Source: Bacteroidota bacterium
Lineage (GTDB): Bacteria > Bacteroidota > Bacteroidia > Bacteroidales > Prolixibacteraceae
Length of the DNA stretch: 25,286 nucleotides
Reading direction: 5' to 3'
NCBI GenBank assembly: GCA_023393265.1
Contig: JAEWME010000249.1
Span: 1-25,286 of the forward strand
In this document: one piece after another, positions 7,110 through 14,619 of the stretch
Layout: every line of letters starts with the position of its first letter
Numbering within the stretch: the first letter of the stretch is position 1
Program-made: the position numbers and the translations under genes
Notes under the pieces: generated by a model
Told to the model about the DNA's origin: nothing
Seen by the model: the letters and a program-made list of their open reading frames with translations, nothing else
The model's database searches: none

Positions 7110-7865
7110 TTATAACTCGCGAATCCAGATATTTCGGTAACTAACCGGATTTCCATGATCCTGAAGGATAATCGGGCCAGCTCCATGAGGTTTCACAAAA
7201 TACTCCGGAATGCCAATATAAACTGTCGGGCCCCGAAGTGCAACATGGTTTTGAACCAGCACACCATTCTGCATCACAGTAACAGTTGGTGGTGTAAAAT
7301 AAGTTCCATCGGGGTTGAACCGGGGAGCAGTATAAATTACATCGTAGGTTTGCCAAACACCCGGACCTTTGCATACATTCACCAGTGGCGGATACTGTTT
7401 GTAAAGACTTCCGGCCTGACCATTGCGATAGGTCCTGTTGTTGTAATTATCGAGTACCTGAAGTTCGTACAATCCCTGCAAAAAGATACCACTGTTTCCG
7501 CGGCCCTGACTTTCGCCAACCACCTCAGAAGGACTTCTCCATTCAATATGCAATTGAAAATCGTTGAATGTACGTTTAGTTTGGATGACTCCGGAACCTT
7601 TAACAACAGTAACACATCCATCTTCCACTTTCCAGCCAGGCTGATCACCTTTTTCGTCGGTCCATTCAGTGCTCAGGTTTTGTCCATCGAACAATACAAC
7701 AGCATCCGAAGGAGCATCGCTGTTTTTTTCGCCGGGAGTCACAACCTGAATTTCAGGATCCCAAATTTCAGTCATTTCAGGGTTCATCGGGAAATCAGTT
7801 CTTCCTTGCCCGAATGCAGCAGTGCAGGCCAGAATAGCCACTGCCGAAATAATCGTTTGCTTCAT
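7110..7865 (-). CDS. Secreted DUF1080 protein (3-keto-disaccharide hydrolase family)
   Basis: A 251-residue secreted protein. A signal peptide (about residues 1-20, ending ACTAAFGQ) is followed by a single DUF1080 concanavalin-like jelly-roll domain. Family signatures are present: LFDGQNLSTEW near the domain start, RGNSGIFLQG, YELQVLDNY, and the C-terminal HGNPVSYRNIWIREL. Characterised relatives act on 3-keto-glycosides, cleaving oxidised sugars; the exact substrate here is unknown. The frame opens at a TTG at 7898, but the ATG at 7865 starts the signal peptide and is preferred. It follows the phosphohexomutase gene after 41 bases and is probably its operon partner, an unusual companion for rhamnose genes. 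A terminator follows. Confidence 0.88.
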   Translation of the reverse strand: MKQTIISAVAILACTAAFGQGRTDFPMNPEMTEIWDPEIQVVTPGEKNSDAPSDAVVLFDGQNLSTEWTDEKGDQPGWKVEDGCVTVVKGSGVIQTKRTFNDFQLHIEWRSPSEVVGESQGRGNSGIFLQGLYELQVLDNYNNRTYRNGQAGSLYKQYPPLVNVCKGPGVWQTYDVIYTAPRFNPDGTYFTPPTVTVMQNGVLVQNHVALRGPTVYIGIPEYFVKPHGAGPIILQDHGNPVSYRNIWIREL

Positions 7866-7906
7866 GTTAATTGGTTTTAGTTTATTTTGCTTTTGCAAGC
7901 TTATTT

Positions 7907-9652
7907 TTACAGATCGAGTTCTTTCATAATGGCGTCGATTTTGGCATCCGACTGCTTTTCCAGCGCATCAAAATCAGCACGATTTTTCAGTTCCCCGGCT
8001 ACTTCAAAATAAAATTTGATTTTCGGCTCGGTTCCTGAAGGACGAACGGAGATTTTCGTTCCGTCTTCGGTGAAAAACTGCAATACGTTCGATGTTGTTT
8101 TCTGGTTGATTTTTTTCTCTTCGCCTGTCAGGATGTTCTTTTCAATGTTGACTTCGTAATCTTTCACAATTTTCAGTTTCGAACCACCGAGCATTTTGGG
8201 CGGATTCGAGCGGAAATTATCCATCATTTGCTGAATTTCTTCGGCTCCTGATTTTCCTTTTCTGACAACATATTTCATTTTTTCTTTCGAATAGCCATAT
8301 TCGAGGTAAATGTCGAGAAGCATCTCGTAGAGCGACTTACCCTGATCTTTAGCCCAGGCCACAATTTCGGCCATCAGCGCGCAGGAAGAAACTGCATCTT
8401 TGTCGCGAACAAAATCGGCAGGCATAAAACCGAAGCTTTCTTCGCCTCCGCCAATGTAAGTTTTCACACCTTCAAAATCGCGGATCACCTCAGCGATGAA
8501 TTTAAAGCCAGTGAATACGTCGAAATATTCAACATTATTTCTTTCAGCAATTTTGGCGATCAGTTCGGTTGTTACAATCGTTTTTACAATGAATTCATTT
8601 CCCTTCAACTTTCCGCTTTCTTTTCTTTTGCTGATGATGTAGTAAATAAATACCAGCGCAGTCTGGTTTCCGTTCAGGATAACGAATTCGCCTTTATCAT
8701 TTTTTACAGCAACACCAATGCGATCGGCATCCGGATCGGAAGCAAGCACCACATCAGCATCCACCTCAACGGCTTTTTCAACCGCCATTTTCATAGCAGC
8801 CGTCTCTTCCGGATTAGGCGAAACCACCGTCGGAAAGTCGCCACTTACAACATCCTGTTCGGGCACATGAATCACATTTTCGAAGCCAAATTTCTTCAGC
8901 GCAGCAGGAATCATACGCACACCGGTTCCATGAATCGGTGTGTAAACAATCTTCAGGTTCTTCTGCCGTTCAACAACTTCAGGAGAAATGGAAACCGTCT
9001 TCACTTTTTCGAGGAACAGTTGGTCCATGTCGTCGCCCATGATGGTAATCAGGCTTTTGTCGCCACCAAACCGAATGTCGGCAGCTTTTACTTTCGACAC
9101 CTCGTCGATGATGTTTTTGTCGTGCGGTTCAACAATCTGAGAACCATCATCCCAATATGCTTTATATCCATTGTACTCTTTCGGATTATGCGATGCAGTG
9201 AGAATAATACCGCTTTGGCAGCCCAACTGGCGAATGGCAAACGAAAGTTCCGGAGTGGGCCGCAAATCTTCGAAAAGGAAAACTTTTATTCCGTTTGCAG
9301 CAAAAATTCCGGCGCTTGTTTCGGCAAAAAGGCGGCTGTTGTTACGGCAATCGTGACCAATTGCTACTTTGATTTCCTGACCTGCAAAACACTTTCTCAG
9401 GTAGTTGCTCAAACCCTGGGTTGCTGCGCCAACCGTATAGATATTCATCCTGTTGGTCCCAGCGCCCATGATGCCGCGCAATCCACCGGTTCCGAATTCA
9501 AGGTCGCGGTAAAATGAATCGATCAATTCTGTCGGATCTTCGTTGTCGAGCATCCGTCGTACCTCTGCTTTTGTATTGTTATCGTAAACATCGGTCAGCC
9601 ACTCGGCCGCTTTTTGTTTTACACTATCCAGAACATCCTGATTTGTTGACAT
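7907..9652 (-). CDS. Phosphohexomutase (phosphoglucomutase/phosphomannomutase, alpha-D-phosphohexomutase family)
   Basis: A 581-residue enzyme of the long PGM2-like branch. The phosphoserine loop TASHNP has Ser154, the metal-binding loop is DPDADR (306-311), the sugar-binding loop GGGEESFG is at 401-408 and the phosphate-binding loop RPSGTEPK at 537-544. All four family motifs are intact. It most likely interconverts glucose 6-phosphate and glucose 1-phosphate; mannose or ribose phosphates are possible alternatives. It starts four bases after the rfbD stop and so sits in the rhamnose operon, where it would supply glucose 1-phosphate to RfbA. Confidence 0.95.
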   Translation of the reverse strand: MSTNQDVLDSVKQKAAEWLTDVYDNNTKAEVRRMLDNEDPTELIDSFYRDLEFGTGGLRGIMGAGTNRMNIYTVGAATQGLSNYLRKCFAGQEIKVAIGHDCRNNSRLFAETSAGIFAANGIKVFLFEDLRPTPELSFAIRQLGCQSGIILTASHNPKEYNGYKAYWDDGSQIVEPHDKNIIDEVSKVKAADIRFGGDKSLITIMGDDMDQLFLEKVKTVSISPEVVERQKNLKIVYTPIHGTGVRMIPAALKKFGFENVIHVPEQDVVSGDFPTVVSPNPEETAAMKMAVEKAVEVDADVVLASDPDADRIGVAVKNDKGEFVILNGNQTALVFIYYIISKRKESGKLKGNEFIVKTIVTTELIAKIAERNNVEYFDVFTGFKFIAEVIRDFEGVKTYIGGGEESFGFMPADFVRDKDAVSSCALMAEIVAWAKDQGKSLYEMLLDIYLEYGYSKEKMKYVVRKGKSGAEEIQQMMDNFRSNPPKMLGGSKLKIVKDYEVNIEKNILTGEEKKINQKTTSNVLQFFTEDGTKISVRPSGTEPKIKFYFEVAGELKNRADFDALEKQSDAKIDAIMKELDL

Positions 9653-9656
9653 ATCG

Positions 9657-10526
9657 TTAATTTTTAATCTGAAAATAATCTACCAAACTATCTCTCCAGT
9701 AAGGGATTTGGAGCCCAAAAATACGCTTAATTTTCGACTTATTCATGACACTGTATGGCGGTCGCTGAACAGGCGAAGGATAATCTTCGGACGCAATCGG
9801 CTTTACTTTGCAACCAAAATTATTGATCTCGAAAATGGCTTTTGTAAAATCGTACCAACTGGCCACTCCCTCGTTTGAATAGTGGTAGATGCCCGGCACA
9901 AATTCTTTTGTTTCAGCTTCAACCTCCGAGATAATTGTCAGAATTGCATTTGCAAGGTCAGCAGCATTGGTAGGCGTACCAATCTGGTCGGCAATAACAC
10001 CTATTTCCTCGCGCTCACTTCCGAGCCGCAGCATCGTTTTTACAAAATTGTTCCCAAACTTCGAATAAAGCCATGAAGTTCGAATAATTAAACTTTCCGG
10101 ATTTTTTTGTTCGCAAAGTAATTCGCCTTCGTATTTTGTGGCTCCATAAACCGACTGCGGATCAGCCTTATGGTCTTCGGCATAAGGGCGCGGGCCACGG
10201 CCATCAAAAACATAGTCGGTCGAAATATGAATCATTCGACAACCTATCCCCGCTGTTGCTTCTGCTAAAATCCCGACAGCCGTTTTATTGATGAGTGTAG
10301 CGGTCTGAACATCTTCTTCGGCCTTGTCAACGGCGGTGTATGCAGCGCAATTCACTAGATACCGTGGCTGCTTTTCAGAAAGAAAACCAGTGACCTCTTC
10401 CGGATTGGTAATATCAAGTTCCTGAACATCAGTAAATATAAAATGGATAGAAGGGAATTGTGCTGTTATTTTTCTGATTTCCGAACCCAACTGACCATTG
10501 GCTCCTGTGATCAAAACGTTAGTCAT
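9657..10526 (-). CDS. rfbD: dTDP-4-dehydrorhamnose reductase
   Basis: NAD(P)H-dependent reduction of dTDP-4-keto-L-rhamnose, the last step to dTDP-L-rhamnose. A short-chain dehydrogenase fold of 289 residues. The nucleotide motif TGANGQLG is at residues 7-14, the STDYVFDG segment near 102-109, and the catalytic YxxxK is Tyr127/Lys131. The open frame extends upstream to 10562, but the ATG at 10526 gives the standard N-terminus (MTNVLITG) and lies four bases after the rfbC stop instead of overlapping it. Also called RmlD. Confidence 0.95.
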   Translation of the reverse strand: MTNVLITGANGQLGSEIRKITAQFPSIHFIFTDVQELDITNPEEVTGFLSEKQPRYLVNCAAYTAVDKAEEDVQTATLINKTAVGILAEATAGIGCRMIHISTDYVFDGRGPRPYAEDHKADPQSVYGATKYEGELLCEQKNPESLIIRTSWLYSKFGNNFVKTMLRLGSEREEIGVIADQIGTPTNAADLANAILTIISEVEAETKEFVPGIYHYSNEGVASWYDFTKAIFEINNFGCKVKPIASEDYPSPVQRPPYSVMNKSKIKRIFGLQIPYWRDSLVDYFQIKN

Positions 10527-10530
10527 GCGG

Positions 10531-11085
10531 TTAAAATTTAAAGTTTTTCTCGGCATCGGCAAAAGACGGATGCTTTTTATCTTTTTCTGAAATCACGGCC
10601 ATACCCGACGGGATCATCCAATCGATGTTGAGCGACGGATCGTCGTAACTGATACCCCTGTCGGCCGATGGGTTGTAAAAGTCGTCACATTTATAGGCAA
10701 AGACTGCATAATCGCTCAAAACTGAGAAGCCGTGGGCAAAACCCTTCGGTATATAAAATTGCTTTTTGTTACCAGCAGTGAGTTCAACGCCGTACCATTG
10801 ACCAAAGGTTGGCGAACCCTCTCTCAAATCGACAGCCACATCGAAGACCGATCCGGAAATGACCCGGACTAACTTAGTTTGCGAATAAGGAGCAAGTTGG
10901 TAATGCAAGCCGCGGATTACGCCATACGAAGATTTCGACTCATTATCCTGAACAAACCTCGAAACAAGTTTTTGCTCTTCAAATCTCAACTGGTTAAAAC
11001 TTTCAAAAAAATATCCTCTCTCGTCTTCAAAAACCCGTGGATCAATCACAAACAGACCCGGGATAGGAGTTTCTGTAATCTTCAT
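10531..11085 (-). CDS. rfbC: dTDP-4-dehydrorhamnose 3,5-epimerase
   Basis: A cupin-fold epimerase of 184 residues, the usual length. It converts dTDP-4-keto-6-deoxy-D-glucose to the L-rhamno form. The catalytic His is expected at His61 in RGLHYQ, the catalytic Tyr at about Tyr131, and the conserved KGFAHGF segment at 114-120. The ATG lies nine bases after the rfbA stop, and rfbD follows closely. Also called RmlC. Confidence 0.96.
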   Translation of the reverse strand: MKITETPIPGLFVIDPRVFEDERGYFFESFNQLRFEEQKLVSRFVQDNESKSSYGVIRGLHYQLAPYSQTKLVRVISGSVFDVAVDLREGSPTFGQWYGVELTAGNKKQFYIPKGFAHGFSVLSDYAVFAYKCDDFYNPSADRGISYDDPSLNIDWMIPSGMAVISEKDKKHPSFADAEKNFKF

Positions 11086-11094
11086 TATTTCTTG

Positions 11095-11976
11095 TTAAAA
11101 CGATAAAACTTTTCGGTTGGCCAGCTTGATCAGGTATTCGCCATATTGATTTTTGCGAAGCGGTTCCGCCAGTTTAAGCAATTCATCTTTATTGATGTAA
11201 CCACGCAGGAACGCAATTTCTTCGATGCACGAAACTTTCAGGCCTTGTCGTTGCTCTATGGTGGCAATGAAGTTTGAAGCCTGCATCAGGCTTTCGTGCG
11301 TACCTGTATCGAGCCAGGCAAAACCACGACCGAGTAACTTCATGTTTAACCGGCCTTCTTCCAGATAAAGCCGGTTTAAATCAGTTATTTCCAGTTCGCC
11401 TCTCTTCGAAGGCTTCAGGTTTTTGGCTTTTTCAACCACATCGTTTCCGTAGAAATATAAGCCGGTAACGGCATAATTCGATTTGGGCACTTCAGGTTTT
11501 TCTTCAATTGAAAGCACTTTCCCACTTTCATCGAACTCGGCAACACCATATCGTTCAGGATCGTTCACATAGTAGCCGAAAACAGTTGCCCCATCAGCGA
11601 GTTTAGCGGCCTCTTCTAGTATCGGGCTGAAATTGTAGCCATAGAAAATATTGTCGCCCAAAACCATAGAAACCGAATCGGAGCCTATAAACTGCTCGCC
11701 AATAATGAAGGCCTGAGCGAGGCCATCGGGCGAAGGCTGAATGGCATATTCGAGTTTCAGTCCCAGTTGACTTCCGTCGCCAAGCAAATCTTCATAGAGA
11801 TGAATATCCTTGGGTGTGGAAATTATGAGTATTTCCCTGATTCCGGCAAGCATCAAAACCGACAAAGGATAATAAATCATCGGCTTGTCGTAGATTGGGA
11901 TAATTTGCTTCGAAATGCTTTTGGTGATTGGGTACAAGCGAGTACCTGATCCTCCGGCGAGAATGATTCCTTTCAT
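11095..11976 (-). CDS. rfbA: Glucose-1-phosphate thymidylyltransferase
   Basis: Makes dTDP-glucose from dTTP and glucose 1-phosphate, the first step to dTDP-rhamnose. At 293 residues it is full length. The nucleotide-binding signature GGSGTRLYP starts at residue 8, with the conserved Lys in SKQIIPIYDKP. The metal-binding LGDNIFYG and the sugar-binding EEKP motif are also intact. It is the first gene of the unit (rfbA-rfbC-rfbD-mutase-DUF1080). rfbB, normally with these genes, is not here: upstream lies the divergent rpsA. Also called RmlA. Confidence 0.96.
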   Translation of the reverse strand: MKGIILAGGSGTRLYPITKSISKQIIPIYDKPMIYYPLSVLMLAGIREILIISTPKDIHLYEDLLGDGSQLGLKLEYAIQPSPDGLAQAFIIGEQFIGSDSVSMVLGDNIFYGYNFSPILEEAAKLADGATVFGYYVNDPERYGVAEFDESGKVLSIEEKPEVPKSNYAVTGLYFYGNDVVEKAKNLKPSKRGELEITDLNRLYLEEGRLNMKLLGRGFAWLDTGTHESLMQASNFIATIEQRQGLKVSCIEEIAFLRGYINKDELLKLAEPLRKNQYGEYLIKLANRKVLSF

Positions 11977-12012
11977 GAATGGTGGTTTAAATTACTTTGA
12001 GTAATTAATGAT

Positions 12013-12020
12013 CAAAAATA
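12013..12020 (-). promoter_or_regulatory. -7 promoter element (TATTTTTG) for the rfbA operon
   Basis: Read on the minus strand, TATTTTTG matches TAnnTTTG about 36 bases upstream of the rfbA ATG. A matching -33 TTTG was not found. The predicted leader contains a 6-bp dyad (AATTAC/GTAATT, 11990-12006). The rest of the 264-base divergent gap (11977-12240) is AT-rich and holds the rpsA promoter but no gene. Confidence 0.4.
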
Positions 12021-12158
12021 AAGAATATTGTATTGAAGTTAGGTAGAACGGTAAAAAACAAACGTGAAAGTTTCGTTTTTGTTTTTACAGATTGTTTTAC
12101 ACAGTCAAAGAACAGTGTTGTTTCTATTTTACAGAATCAATAAAAAACGCTGAAAATC

Positions 12159-12189
12159 TTTGTTTTATAGAGGAATAGTCTTAATTTTG
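12159..12189 (+). promoter_or_regulatory. rpsA promoter, full Bacteroidota -33/-7 match
   Basis: TTTG (12159-12162) and TAATTTTG (12182-12189) are separated by 19 bases. This matches the TTTG-N19-21-TAnnTTTG consensus at both elements and is the clearest promoter in the window. The transcript would start near 12195, giving an AU-rich leader of about 45 bases before the rpsA ATG. Confidence 0.65.
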
Positions 12190-12209
12190 CCGCGCATTAA
12201 AATCATATA

Positions 12210-12233
12210 ATGTCTAACTTATTAATTAATTGA
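12210..12233 (+). other. Seven-codon upstream ORF in the rpsA leader
   Basis: ATG TCT AAC TTA TTA ATT AAT TGA encodes MSNLLIN and ends seven bases before the rpsA start. It lies entirely within the predicted leader. It may be a chance frame in AT-rich DNA. Confidence 0.25.
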
Positions 12234-12240
12234 TTATTAA

Positions 12241-14196
12241 ATGGTAGAAAACAACACAGAGAACCTCGATCCAAAGGTTGAACTCGAAGCACAGGAAACT
12301 GTGGAAGCTCAGGCTCCGGCAGCAGAAGAAGCTGTTGAAGCAACAAAACCGGTAGAAGTGGCCGAAGAAGTAGCTGCTCCTGCTCCTAAAAAAGCAAAAG
12401 CTCCTAAAACTGTTGTAGCCGAAACAGCAGATTTCGATTGGGACGCTTTGGAAGAAGAAGACAAAGGTTTCGGCGGAAAAAACAAAAAAGATCTTGAATC
12501 TCTCTACGAAAAAACCCTGACCACCGTTCAAGAGAAAGAAGTAGTAGAAGGTCGTGTAATCTCGATGAACAAACGCGAAGTTGTCGTTGACATCGGTTAC
12601 AAGTCAGACGGTATTGTTAGCTTGAACGAATTCCGCTACAATCCTGATCTGAAACCAAAAGACACAGTAGAAGTTTACATCGAATCGTTGGAAGACATCA
12701 AAGGTCAGATGATCCTTTCGCACAAAAAAGCACGTGCAATGCGTTCATGGGATCGTGTAAACGAAGCACTCGACCGCGACGAAGTAATCAAGGGATACAT
12801 CAAATGCCGCACAAAAGGTGGTATGATCGTAGACGTATTCGGAATCGAAGCATTCTTGCCAGGTTCTCAGATCGACGTGAAACCAATCCGCGATTACGAT
12901 GTGTACGTTGGCAAAACGATGGAATTCAAAGTGGTTAAAATCAATCACGAATTCCGCAACGTGGTAGTTTCTCACAAAGCGCTCATCGAAGCCGAGCTCG
13001 AACTGCAGAAAAAAGAAATTATCTCTAAACTCGAAAAAGGACAGGTACTCGAAGGTACTGTTAAAAATATTACTTCATATGGTGTATTCATCGACCTGGG
13101 CGGCGTAGATGGTTTGATCCACATCACCGACCTGTCATGGGGCCGTATCACTCACCCGAACGAAATCGTTGAACTCGATCAGAAACTGAATGTGGTTATC
13201 CTCGATTTCGATGATGATAAAAAGCGTATCGCTTTGGGTCTGAAACAGCTTACTCCACATCCGTGGGATAGCCTTGGTTCAGAACTGAAAGTTGGCGACT
13301 CAGTGAAAGGTAAAGTTGTTGTGATGGCCGACTATGGTGCATTTGTTGAAATTGCTCCCGGCGTTGAAGGCTTGATCCACGTTTCTGAAATGAGCTGGTC
13401 GCAGCACCTGCGCAGCGCTCAGGACTTCCTGAAAGTTGGAGACGAAATCGAAGCTCAGATTTTGACACTCGACCGCGAAGAACGCAAAATGTCTCTCGGT
13501 ATCAAACAATTGAAATCTGACCCATGGCAGGACATCGACACTACATTTGGTGTTGGAACAAAACACAAAGCAACTGTCCGCAACTTCACTAACTTCGGCG
13601 TATTCGTTGAAATTCAGGAAGGCGTTGACGGCTTGATCCACATCTCTGACCTGAGCTGGACCAAGAAAATCAAACATCCGTCGGAATTCACTTCGATTGG
13701 TGCTGAAATCGACGTAGTAGTTCTCGATATCGACAAGGAAAACCGTCGTTTGAGCCTTGGCCACAAACAGTTGGAGGAAAATCCATGGGATGTATTCGAA
13801 ACAATCTTCTCAGTTGATTCAATCCACGAAGGAACAGTTATTGAACTGTTTGACAAAGGTGCAACCATCGCATTGCCTTATGGAGTTGAAGGATTTGCAA
13901 CTCCGCGTCACCTCGTAAAAGAAGACGGATCTCAGGCTCAACTCGAAGAAAAACTCGAATTCAAAGTAATCGAATTCTCGAAAGCTGCTAAACGAATCAT
14001 TCTTTCGCACTCACGTGTGTTCGAAGATGAAAAGAAAGCAGAAGAAACAGCAAAAAGAAAATCTCAAGCTAAAGCAACTGCCAAAGCTGTAAAACAAGTG
14101 AAAGAAAGCAACACTGAAAAAACAACACTTGGAGATATTTCTGAACTCGCTGCTTTGAGATCACAAATGGAAGCTGACGAACAAAAGGAAAATTAG
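12241..14196 (+). CDS. rpsA: 30S ribosomal protein S1
   Basis: A 651-residue RNA-binding protein of the small ribosomal subunit that helps load mRNA. Six S1 (OB-fold) domains lie at about residues 101-165, 183-247, 267-335, 352-422, 440-508 and 528-592. Domains 3-5 show the strongest repeats (GLIH followed by SW, then a conserved GxKQL). The first 95 residues are a low-complexity Glu/Ala/Lys extension typical of Bacteroidota S1, and a charged Lys/Glu/Ala tail follows domain 6. It starts at an ATG with an AU-rich, Shine-Dalgarno-free leader. Codon use is regular and typical of a highly expressed gene. Confidence 0.97.
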   Translation: MVENNTENLDPKVELEAQETVEAQAPAAEEAVEATKPVEVAEEVAAPAPKKAKAPKTVVAETADFDWDALEEEDKGFGGKNKKDLESLYEKTLTTVQEKEVVEGRVISMNKREVVVDIGYKSDGIVSLNEFRYNPDLKPKDTVEVYIESLEDIKGQMILSHKKARAMRSWDRVNEALDRDEVIKGYIKCRTKGGMIVDVFGIEAFLPGSQIDVKPIRDYDVYVGKTMEFKVVKINHEFRNVVVSHKALIEAELELQKKEIISKLEKGQVLEGTVKNITSYGVFIDLGGVDGLIHITDLSWGRITHPNEIVELDQKLNVVILDFDDDKKRIALGLKQLTPHPWDSLGSELKVGDSVKGKVVVMADYGAFVEIAPGVEGLIHVSEMSWSQHLRSAQDFLKVGDEIEAQILTLDREERKMSLGIKQLKSDPWQDIDTTFGVGTKHKATVRNFTNFGVFVEIQEGVDGLIHISDLSWTKKIKHPSEFTSIGAEIDVVVLDIDKENRRLSLGHKQLEENPWDVFETIFSVDSIHEGTVIELFDKGATIALPYGVEGFATPRHLVKEDGSQAQLEEKLEFKVIEFSKAAKRIILSHSRVFEDEKKAEETAKRKSQAKATAKAVKQVKESNTEKTTLGDISELAALRSQMEADEQKEN

Positions 14197-14243
14197 TCAT
14201 TGTTGACATTCATAAATCCATTGGAATTTACTAAATTGCATCT

Positions 14244-14597
14244 ATGGATTTCGAAATATTAAAATCAGCAGACTATACGCTCGTTAAGGTTCTGAATGAC
14301 AGACTGGATACCAGCAACGCTCCCGACCTAAAATCGGAGCTCATTGTAGTAAATGCAAATGGTGAAAAAAATATTGTTCTCGATTTAAGCAGTTGTGAAT
14401 ACTGCGATTCTTCAGGTTTAAGCGCCATTTTGGTTGCTAACCGGCTTTGCGAAGATGCGATTGGAACATTTATTTTGACTGGCCTCCAGCCCGATGTAGA
14501 ACAGATTATCAGAATCTCGATGCTTCACACAGTTTTGATTATTACAAAAACTGTTGAAGAAGCAGAACAGCTTCTGAAAGAAAAGGAAAAACTTTAA
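14244..14597 (+). CDS. STAS-domain protein (anti-sigma factor antagonist-like)
   Basis: A 117-residue single STAS domain like SpoIIAA/RsbV. The phosphorylatable serine is expected at Ser56 in CDSSGLSAI, preceded by the strand NIVLDLSS. Such proteins bind and are phosphorylated by a partner HATPase kinase or anti-sigma factor; no such partner is in the window. The protein could instead take part in lipid or stress regulation. The gene is 47 bases after rpsA and 22 bases before rnz on the same strand, so the three may be co-transcribed. Confidence 0.88.
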   Translation: MDFEILKSADYTLVKVLNDRLDTSNAPDLKSELIVVNANGEKNIVLDLSSCEYCDSSGLSAILVANRLCEDAIGTFILTGLQPDVEQIIRISMLHTVLIITKTVEEAEQLLKEKEKL

Positions 14598-14612
14598 TCT
14601 GACTCTGTCAGA
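14598..14612 (+). repeat. 6-bp hairpin between the STAS gene and rnz
   Basis: TCTGAC and GTCAGA pair perfectly around TCT. The hairpin begins one base after the STAS stop and ends seven bases before the rnz ATG. No T tract follows, so it is more likely to affect translation initiation or RNA processing than termination. Confidence 0.4.
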
Positions 14613-14619
14613 CGCGGTG

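Noticed and set aside
7155..7880. 241-codon open frame on the plus strand
   Set aside because: It is antisense to the DUF1080 gene and has no recognisable domain.
8867..9517. 216-codon open frame on the plus strand
   Set aside because: It lies antisense to the phosphohexomutase gene, whose four active-site motifs are intact; no domain is seen in the antisense product.
11990..12006. 6-bp dyad AATTAC/GTAATT in the rfbA leader
   Set aside because: Short and AT-rich in an AT-rich gap; it could be chance and no regulator is implied. Noted only within the promoter entry.
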